Source: Polyangiaceae bacterium (lineage in GTDB: Bacteria; Myxococcota_A; Polyangia; Polyangiales; Polyangiaceae). From it: a stretch of 64,000 bases of DNA. The notes under the pieces were generated by a model. It was not told where the DNA came from. It saw only the letters and a program-made list of their open reading frames with translations, and ran no database searches. The position numbers were made by a program, and so were the translations under genes. This document shows, in pieces, positions 57,668-64,000 of the stretch. Where the stretch lies: positions 1 through 64,000 of the forward strand of contig JANXOF010000036.1 of the NCBI GenBank assembly GCA_025353725.1, written 5' to 3'. How positions within the stretch are numbered: the first letter of the stretch is position 1; every line of letters begins with the position of its first letter.

Positions 57668-60103
57668 ATGGGAATCTCGTCGAGACACTCGCAGCTGAAG
57701 CTAAGCGCGGTCGTGATGGGAACCGTGCTCGCGTCGTCGAGCTCGGGATGCACTTCGGAAGCGGCGAGCGAGGCCTCGTCACCGAGCTGCGTGAGCACGC
57801 GCGAGTACTTCACCACGGAGGTCTACGGGAAAGCACTCAAGACCTGCGCGGGTTGCCACACGCCAGGGGGCGCAGCCGATCAGCAGGGTGCAAAGTTCAA
57901 AATGCTCCGTGACACGTACCCCGACTTCGTGTCGGCGAACATCGAGCGGATGAGGGACTACGCAAAAGTCGACTACGAAGGCAAGCCGCTCCTTCTACTC
58001 AAACCGCTGGGTAAGCGTGACCACGGCGGAGGGGCGGTCGTCACGGAGGACTCCGAAGAATTCAAGGTTCTGTCCCAGATCGTAGGTGACCTCCGAAGTG
58101 GGAATGAGAAGAGCTGCGACGGCAACGCGCAATTAGGCGTTGAATACTTGGATAGTCGCGAGACCGCGCGCAAAGCAGGCATCACCCTTGCGGGTCGGGT
58201 ACCGACCGATGCGGAAATCAGCAAAGCGGCGACAGAGGAGGGACTCGACGAACTCGTTATCGCTCTAACGCACGAAGAGCTCTTCTACGATCGATTGCGC
58301 GAGATATGGAATGACGCGCTGCTCACGGACCGCGGTGTCGACGCGGGCGTGGGAGCGACGTTCGACAACGCTCCCCAACTCTATGACGATAAGTGGCCAG
58401 GTTACTCGAACGAAAATCGGCAATGGGCATCAATCTCGGTGACCGAAGAACCCATGCGGTTTATCGAGTATGTGGTTCGAAACGACTTGCCGTTCTCTGA
58501 TGTTGTGAATGGTAGCTACGTGGTTGCAAACCCATACACGGCTAAAATGTACGGTATTCCGCACGATAAGCCGCTAGCTCCAACGAGTTTTCTCGAGTGG
58601 AAGCGAATCGATTTTGCCCCGGTGCAGAACGAGACCGACAACGGAAAGACGAAGACGACAGGCGTACCCGTAGCCGGCGTTCTCACGACCCCGGCTTTTC
58701 TGAATCGCTGGGAGACGACGCGCACGAACCGTGGCCGCAAGCGAGCGCGTATCGTTCTCAAAAACTTTCTCGCCACGGACATCCTCAAGTTTGCGCAGCG
58801 GCCCGTCGACTCGACTGCGCTAACATCCGTTCAGAATCCTACTCAGAATTCGGCGCAGTGCTCGGTCTGCCATTCCGTTATCGATCCGATAGCTGGCGGG
58901 TTTCGAGGCTTCGACGAGGCCAACGTTACTCGTTTTGACCCCGCGAATGCTTGGCACGATGACATGGTCCCGCCAGGGATCAACGGCGCGCAGATGCCAC
59001 CTGAAAGTTACGGCAGCGCGCTCATGTGGCTCGGTGCTCAGATCCCACGGGATCCCCGCTTTGGAATTTCCGTCGCTCAAGTGATGTATCGCGGGCTCAT
59101 CGGAGACGAACCGCTCTCGTTCCCGCAGGATCGCGAGGCTCCTGAATTCCGCGACCGAGTTCGAGCGTTCAGCATCCAAAACGACTGGTTCGTGAAAGTC
59201 GGAAGCGACTTTGTTGCGAATAAGTTCGACTTGCGGAAGCTCGTGACGAACATCGTTAGAAGCGCCTACTTTCGCGCCAAATCGGGCGACGCGAGCAAAG
59301 ACGCGTTGCACGAGGGGCTCGGGCAGGGACGCTTGCTCACGCCTGAGATGCTCGGCCGAAAGTATCGAGCGACAACAGGTCTCTATTTCTTCGCGAACGA
59401 CATCGCGGCAAAAGACGAAACGCGTTCTCGTGACGGATACCTGCGGAGCGACCTCGTCGAGGATCGCGACTGGAGGCTCGTTTATGGGGGCATCGATTCA
59501 GGCGACGTTACGAAACGCAGCGACGCGATGAGCCCGATTATGCTCGCGACGAGTCAGTATACGGCCACCATGGTCGCGTGCCGCGCAACGAGTTTCGACT
59601 TCACGAAACCGCAGCAGGAGCGGCGGCTCTTCCGCGGTGTCGAGATGAATACGACGCCTTTCGTGCCGCGTGCCAGCGCGAGCACGGGTACCGCACTCGT
59701 CGCCGTGCCCGACGCGGAGGCGAAGATTCGCGACGCTATCGTTTATCTGTACTTCCGCCTCCTTGGGGAAACGGTGACGCGCGATTCCGAAGAAGTTTCG
59801 AAGACGTATGGTCTTTTCGTAGATGTATGGAAAGATCTCGAGCAAACGGACCTCGATAAAGGCGATAAAAAAGGGATGTCCAACGGTCGGTGCGTGGCGT
59901 CGGTCGACTACGATGCGCCGGTGCGTTTCGAGCCGAACGCGCAGGGGCGTTTGGCCGCGGTCTATACGCAGCTTAGAGAGCGTCCCGAGAAGGCTCCCTA
60001 CGAGGCAGGAATGCGCGTCGACCGAGACGAAAACTTTACGGTTCGTTCATGGCAGTCGGTTCTTACCTATCTCATGACGGACTATCGCTTCACCCACGAG
60101 TGA
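57668..60103 (+). CDS. Large di-haem lipoprotein of the DUF1592/DUF1588-like type
   Basis: 811 residues. Lipobox SSSGC (Cys28). The first haem-c site is CAGCHT (residues 60-64) and the second CSVCHS near residue 397, followed by VIDPIAGGFRGFD. This combination of two CxxCH sites with long helical domains is that of the DUF1592/DUF1588 proteins abundant in Planctomycetes and Myxococcota. It is exported and probably periplasm- or surface-located, role unknown. It is followed 42 bp later by a Tat-exported DUF1501 protein; the two families are regularly paired. Confidence 0.78.
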   Translation: MGISSRHSQLKLSAVVMGTVLASSSSGCTSEAASEASSPSCVSTREYFTTEVYGKALKTCAGCHTPGGAADQQGAKFKMLRDTYPDFVSANIERMRDYAKVDYEGKPLLLLKPLGKRDHGGGAVVTEDSEEFKVLSQIVGDLRSGNEKSCDGNAQLGVEYLDSRETARKAGITLAGRVPTDAEISKAATEEGLDELVIALTHEELFYDRLREIWNDALLTDRGVDAGVGATFDNAPQLYDDKWPGYSNENRQWASISVTEEPMRFIEYVVRNDLPFSDVVNGSYVVANPYTAKMYGIPHDKPLAPTSFLEWKRIDFAPVQNETDNGKTKTTGVPVAGVLTTPAFLNRWETTRTNRGRKRARIVLKNFLATDILKFAQRPVDSTALTSVQNPTQNSAQCSVCHSVIDPIAGGFRGFDEANVTRFDPANAWHDDMVPPGINGAQMPPESYGSALMWLGAQIPRDPRFGISVAQVMYRGLIGDEPLSFPQDREAPEFRDRVRAFSIQNDWFVKVGSDFVANKFDLRKLVTNIVRSAYFRAKSGDASKDALHEGLGQGRLLTPEMLGRKYRATTGLYFFANDIAAKDETRSRDGYLRSDLVEDRDWRLVYGGIDSGDVTKRSDAMSPIMLATSQYTATMVACRATSFDFTKPQQERRLFRGVEMNTTPFVPRASASTGTALVAVPDAEAKIRDAIVYLYFRLLGETVTRDSEEVSKTYGLFVDVWKDLEQTDLDKGDKKGMSNGRCVASVDYDAPVRFEPNAQGRLAAVYTQLRERPEKAPYEAGMRVDRDENFTVRSWQSVLTYLMTDYRFTHE

Positions 60104-60145
60104 CGCGGGCGTGTGATTGAACCTATGCACGCCGAGGAGTAACCT

Positions 60146-61546
60146 ATGGATCGTCGCGACTTCGTCAAGTTTGGTGGCCTCACGGGGCTCTCTCTCCTTT
60201 TGCCTTGGGCAGGGTCGTCTCAAGCTCGGGCGGATCAGACGACCTGGGGGGGGCCGTACTTTCTCCACATGCACGCCGGAGGCGGTTGGGACCCGACACT
60301 CTTCTGTGATGCCAAGTTGACGGCCTCAGGCCCAACTCCGGTGTATGAAAATAAGCTAGTCGTCGCGGTTTCCCAGGTGAATGGCATTCCCGTGCCCGCT
60401 GCCTCTGCGGAAGGAAAGTTCTATCTTCGAAGCAATCGTTTACCGGTCGAAGACCCCGCTCACTTCTTCCAAACCGCGGGTCGAGACATGCTCGTCCTCA
60501 ACGGCGTCGACACCCAAACGAACAATCATGAAACCGGCGTGCAATGCCTCGCGTGCGGACATAACGACATCGAGCTTCCAGCGCTCGCAGCGCTCTTCGC
60601 GGGGTTGGCCGCGAAGGGGCGGGACGTGCCCATGGCTTTTCTCGCCGGCGGCCAATACAATCGCACGGGCGACGTCGTCGGTGTCTCGCGCTTTCCCGGC
60701 GACAAGGTTGCCTTGCTCGCAGACCCCTATAAGGCCGCGGCCAACGACGAGAAGGGAGTCCTCTCAGACGTAGCGACGCAGCGAATTCTCCAGCTACGGG
60801 GAGAGCGCTACGCGGCGCTCGAAAGTCAGGCCACCCTGCCTCGGACCAAACGGACGCTCAAAGCGTTGAGAGAGGCGACGCGGGGCGGCGCAGCCGTGAA
60901 TCTTCTCAAGCAGGTCGCGTCGGGGGTTGCTCCGGGTATCGAGACCTTTGTAAACGATCTTTCTCCCGATACGCGCGCGTACCTTGCCGGCTCGAACAAT
61001 TCGGGAGGGCGTGCGCGGTTCCTCGAGCTTGGTGCGCCACTCGAGACGATCCTTCGCTGTTTTCAGGCTGGCGTATCGGCCTCCGCCACGTTTGACCAGG
61101 GGGGGTTCGACACGCACGGCGGTCACGATGAAAACCAACCGGCTGCGATGGGGGCGTTTGTCGCGCGGCTCCGCTACGTTCTTTTGCGCGCGGCGCAAAT
61201 GGGACTGCGCGACAAGCTTTATGTTCTCGTTACCTCCGACTTTGGGCGGACCCCTCGCTACAACTCAGGCAATGGGAAGGACCACTGGAACGTGACCTCG
61301 ACGCTCGTCGCCGGTCCGGGAATTCGCGGTGGGCGGGCGATTGGCAAATCAGATGAAGGCCACAAGGCCATGCGCGTGTCCAAGGCCGACCCCTCCATCG
61401 TTGTTGCCGACAGCGATTCCAGCGGGCAGCGGATTCAGGCGTCGGATATTCATCGTGAGCTAAGGCGGGTGCTCGGTGTCGACAAGGCGGACTTCATCCG
61501 CGACTTTCAACTCCCGCCGGGGTTGCCACTCAGGTTGCTCGGGTGA
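60146..61546 (+). CDS. DUF1501-family Tat-exported protein
   Basis: 466 residues, GAGGAG ribosome-binding site just upstream. Twin-arginine signal MDRRDFVKFGGLTGLSLLLP with cleavage after QARA. The DUF1501 family shares the alkaline phosphatase/sulfatase fold. Metal-binding candidates are FLHMHAGGGWDP at the start, TFDQGGFDTHGGHDENQPAA in the middle, and TSDFGRTPRYNSGNGKDHW. Tat export suggests a cofactor or metal bound in the cytoplasm. It forms an operon with the di-haem protein, whose function is equally unknown. Confidence 0.87.
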   Translation: MDRRDFVKFGGLTGLSLLLPWAGSSQARADQTTWGGPYFLHMHAGGGWDPTLFCDAKLTASGPTPVYENKLVVAVSQVNGIPVPAASAEGKFYLRSNRLPVEDPAHFFQTAGRDMLVLNGVDTQTNNHETGVQCLACGHNDIELPALAALFAGLAAKGRDVPMAFLAGGQYNRTGDVVGVSRFPGDKVALLADPYKAAANDEKGVLSDVATQRILQLRGERYAALESQATLPRTKRTLKALREATRGGAAVNLLKQVASGVAPGIETFVNDLSPDTRAYLAGSNNSGGRARFLELGAPLETILRCFQAGVSASATFDQGGFDTHGGHDENQPAAMGAFVARLRYVLLRAAQMGLRDKLYVLVTSDFGRTPRYNSGNGKDHWNVTSTLVAGPGIRGGRAIGKSDEGHKAMRVSKADPSIVVADSDSSGQRIQASDIHRELRRVLGVDKADFIRDFQLPPGLPLRLLG

Positions 61547-61761
61547 CAGCGCGGTTCGGCGCGCGCGCGCGTTCGTTTGCATTCCCCTGAGGGGGGGGCG
61601 TCGTCGGACCGTGTGGGTGGATAATAACCATGCCAGTGGCACATCGCTCTTTGGGTAACTCCTTAGATTCATTGATGGCCCTAACGTGCTGAGGGGTGGT
61701 CCAGTGTGTGCACGAGGCTTGAGCGACCCGGCTGTACGCGGGTCGAAAAGGAGCCGGTGCA

Positions 61762-62658
61762 ATGATTCGATGGGCGACGACGACGTTGGGCGTATTGGCG
61801 ATAACCGTGGCGGCCGGAACGGGGTGTTCGCAAGCGCCTTCTGCTGCGACCGAGGAAGATCCTATTCTCCGGAAGACCGGGACCACGTCTAACTGGTCTT
61901 ACAAAGGTCTAATGCCCGAGCTTGAATCGCCGAAGCTGACGGTTTCACTTTCGGGTCATACGGTCCACGTCACGGGCCTCTTGCCCGCTTCGTTTTCTGC
62001 GCAGGGGCTGCCGTATTACGCCCGGACTGAGCCATCAGGTGGCCGAACGCTCGTGCATTTGGCCTACCCGATTGCGACCGTTGACCCGAATGGCACTCTT
62101 GAGAGCGGACTCAATACGCGTAACCCTGAACCTTTCTCGTATCAGGTTTGCGGGGGAGACAACTTCAAGGCGAGCAATCGTATCGGTAACTTTGGTGGCT
62201 TTCCTTTTATTGAATACGTTTGCGATCATGAGGATGCTGACGGTCGCGTTCGCGGCGGCATTGCCTTTCACGGGCCAATTACATCCTCGGAGGCCGAGGG
62301 AAGTGAATATTGGTTCCTTAAGCGGGGCCCGGTGTCGCACGCTTGTAACCGTATGTTAGGCGAGCACGTGCTCGAGTTGGCTCACGTCATCGGCTTTGAT
62401 CGAAATTCGGGGGTCAACCCCCCGGTTAAGGTCATCAAAGAGTTTGATACCTTCCAAGGCAAAACGCTGGACGTCGACTACCCGTCGACGAACTGGACGC
62501 GTCCTTCTGGCGCCTATGTCTTTCCCATTTGGCAAGCGGTGATGAAGCGCAGCGATGGGAGCATCGGTTTGCAGTTTCCACGTTGGGCATGCGAAACGTC
62601 GCGCTGCGCAAGTATGCCCGCGAACGCGTACGACTCGAAGACCGGCGCGAAGCTTTAG
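61762..62658 (+). CDS. L,D-transpeptidase-like (YkuD-type) lipoprotein
   Basis: 298 residues. Signal peptide with lipobox GTGC (Cys22). The C-terminal half contains GGIAFHGPITSSEAEGSEYW (about residues 165-184) and PVSHACNRMLGEHVLELA (about 190-207). This is the H-G ... S-H-x-C-x-R-M pattern of L,D-transpeptidases, with the catalytic Cys kept but Asn in the usual Val/Ile position. Such enzymes cross-link peptidoglycan or attach lipoproteins to it. The N-terminal half is a beta-rich region of unknown kind. It has its own upstream gap of 215 bp. Confidence 0.65.
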   Translation: MIRWATTTLGVLAITVAAGTGCSQAPSAATEEDPILRKTGTTSNWSYKGLMPELESPKLTVSLSGHTVHVTGLLPASFSAQGLPYYARTEPSGGRTLVHLAYPIATVDPNGTLESGLNTRNPEPFSYQVCGGDNFKASNRIGNFGGFPFIEYVCDHEDADGRVRGGIAFHGPITSSEAEGSEYWFLKRGPVSHACNRMLGEHVLELAHVIGFDRNSGVNPPVKVIKEFDTFQGKTLDVDYPSTNWTRPSGAYVFPIWQAVMKRSDGSIGLQFPRWACETSRCASMPANAYDSKTGAKL

Positions 62659-62684
62659 TGTCGTGTCCCTCGTGAGGGCCGCGT

Positions 62685-63800
62685 TCAGGCGGCTTGCGCG
62701 TGAGGACGCGCAGGCTGCTTCGCGCGCCGTTGCCCAGGAAGCGCGTGTTCAAAGAGGCGGGTCACGACGCTCCCGAGTTGTTTGCCGAAGCTTCCTGCGT
62801 TGTAAGCTTGGCCGTAACGCGTGCATATGTCACGCACGCGCGGTGCCATCGACGGGTACCTAGCGGCAGGAATGTCCGGAAAAAGGTGGTGCTCGATCTG
62901 ATGGCTTAGATGGCCGCTCATGACGTGAAGTAACGCGCCACCCTCGATGTTTGCAGAGCCATTGAGTTGGCGTACGTACCAAGCGCCGCGGCTCTCGTCG
63001 CTCGTCTCGGCTTCCGTGTATACCTTCACTCCCTCTGGAAAGTGACCGCAGAAGATAATCGCGAACGTCCAGACATTCCGCACGCCGTTCGCAAGAAGAT
63101 TGCCCAGTGCGACGCGCGGCGCATTGGCGAGTGCGAGCGCGGGATAGAGAATGTAATCTTTTGCAAGTTGCAACGAAGCCTTACGGGCGAAGGGGCGGCT
63201 GCGCTCGAGAAGCACGCGGAACGTCTGTTCGCCTTTGAGCGTCTCCACGATTCGCATGTCATGCATGGCAACTCCCCATTGAAAGAAAAGGGCAAGCGCC
63301 GCAGCCGACAGCGGCTGGACAAGATGCGTGACGTTCCACGGCTGCTCCGGTGCGACACGCAGAAACGCGTACCCGATGTCTCTGTCCTTCCCGAGGACGT
63401 TGGTGAATGTGTGGTGCTCGTAGTTGTGCGAATGTCGCCAATCACTTGCGGCACATACGAGATCCCAGTCGTACGCGTGAGAGTCGAGTGCGGGGTCGCG
63501 CGTCCAGTCGTACTGGCCGTGCATGACGTTGTGACCGACCTCCATGTTTTCTAGAATCTTTGAGGTCGAGAGTGCGGCGACTCCGGCGGCAAACGTCAAT
63601 GGGTCTAGGCCAAGCGTGAGGAGCAGTCGCCCACCGGCCTCCGTTTGACGCGCGAGACGAATCATGTCGCGGATATGGCTGACGTCGCTCTCGCCGAGCG
63701 AATTGCGGACTTCGAGACGGAGCGCGTCCAGCTCGTTGCCAAATGCGGTGGTCTCTTCGGTTGAGAGTGATCGACTTACGGTATGCGTTCTCATCGTCAT
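62685..63800 (-). CDS. Fatty acid desaturase
   Basis: 371 residues from ATG 63800 (ATG 63794 also possible). The membrane di-iron desaturase histidine boxes are present: GHNVMHGQYDW (first), WRHSHNYEHHTF (second) and HQIEHHLFPDIP (third, H-x2-HH). Hydrophobic spans lie between them. It introduces a double bond into fatty-acyl chains using electrons from ferredoxin. The ferredoxin-domain gene ends 25 bp upstream on the same strand, consistent with an electron-transfer partner. Confidence 0.9.
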   Translation of the reverse strand: MTMRTHTVSRSLSTEETTAFGNELDALRLEVRNSLGESDVSHIRDMIRLARQTEAGGRLLLTLGLDPLTFAAGVAALSTSKILENMEVGHNVMHGQYDWTRDPALDSHAYDWDLVCAASDWRHSHNYEHHTFTNVLGKDRDIGYAFLRVAPEQPWNVTHLVQPLSAAALALFFQWGVAMHDMRIVETLKGEQTFRVLLERSRPFARKASLQLAKDYILYPALALANAPRVALGNLLANGVRNVWTFAIIFCGHFPEGVKVYTEAETSDESRGAWYVRQLNGSANIEGGALLHVMSGHLSHQIEHHLFPDIPAARYPSMAPRVRDICTRYGQAYNAGSFGKQLGSVVTRLFEHALPGQRRAKQPARPHAQAA

Positions 63801-63825
63801 GTTCTCTTTTTCGCTCTCGGAGAGT

Positions 63826-64000
63826 TTAGAGGGCGAGTTCCACGTTTGTTTTCGCGCGCGATACGCAAAGGCGGATGGTTTCATTGGGTTCGGTGGAGAT
63901 TTCGCCCGTGACCATGTTCTCGACAATGCCTGTTTGCTTGCGGCAGGCGCACGTGTTGCAAATGCCCATTCGACAACCGCTTTCGGGTCGCTCTCCTTCG
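63826..64000 (-). CDS. 2Fe-2S ferredoxin or ferredoxin-reductase C-terminus (partial)
   Basis: The C-terminal 57 residues of a plant-type 2Fe-2S domain, cut by the window edge. The cluster ligands are visible: ESGCRMGICNTCACRK (C-x4-C-x2-C) and, 30 residues later, IRLCVSRAK for the fourth Cys. In related operons this domain is the end of an FAD/NAD oxidoreductase that feeds electrons to the desaturase encoded next; a free ferredoxin is the alternative. Confidence 0.85.
   Translation of the reverse strand, partial: EGERPESGCRMGICNTCACRKQTGIVENMVTGEISTEPNETIRLCVSRAKTNVELAL

Overview
The window reads as chromosome of a GC-rich Gram-negative bacterium of the Myxococcota, most likely Polyangia-like. 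The reasons are the very large number of secreted lipoproteins with clear lipoboxes, a cysteine-rich protein with a MYXO-CTERM-like tail, a TSP3/OmpA outer-membrane protein, an FHA-sigma54 activator, SWIM-SNF2 helicases and formylglycine-enzyme-like lipoproteins. No rRNA, tRNA or CRISPR array was seen. The assignment is inferred from gene content, not from a marker gene.

Positions 1-8100: an ECF sigma factor; a strip of mobile-element debris (an IS91-like tail, a Tn5/IS4-type transposase with an intact catalytic triad whose reading frame begins with a lipoprotein signal peptide, and an IS630 head); then a compact lasso-peptide pair (precursor plus asparagine-synthetase-like cyclase, overlapping by 4 bp) and a trypsin-like lipoprotein. 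Positions 8100-22200: DNA polymerase X, glucose-6-phosphate dehydrogenase, a MYXO-CTERM-like cysteine-rich protein coupled to an OmpA protein, a response regulator, a SWIM-SNF2 helicase and two tandem DTW-domain proteins.

Positions 22200-34100: mostly lipoproteins (one built of four 62-residue four-cysteine repeats, a von Willebrand A protein, an alpha/beta hydrolase, a zinc metalloprotease), a poly-aspartate protein and a patch of frameshifted relics. Inside this lies a three-gene RNA-modification operon in which each gene overlaps the next by 4 bp: a Methyltransf_32-type methyltransferase, a TrmY-type pseudouridine N1-methyltransferase and a TruC-like pseudouridine synthase. The pair could make N1-methylpseudouridine, which is best known from archaea and eukaryotes.

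Positions 34300-64000: a second SWIM-SNF2 helicase with a C-terminal HTH, DUF427, another VWA lipoprotein, an FHA-sigma54 activator, pstSCA under a Pho box, a broken haem protein, an AhpC/AhpD pair resembling the mycobacterial one, a detached pstB under its own Pho box beside a PAS histidine kinase, Kup, a glycine-rich RRM protein with a clear terminator, a broken MFS exporter, a DUF444 protein, a haem-protein/DUF1501 pair, an L,D-transpeptidase-like lipoprotein and a desaturase/ferredoxin pair running off the end. Four in-frame TAG codons interrupt otherwise readable genes (one lipoprotein, one cytochrome, two in the MFS gene). TAG also terminates several intact neighbours, so these look like nonsense mutations rather than recoding.
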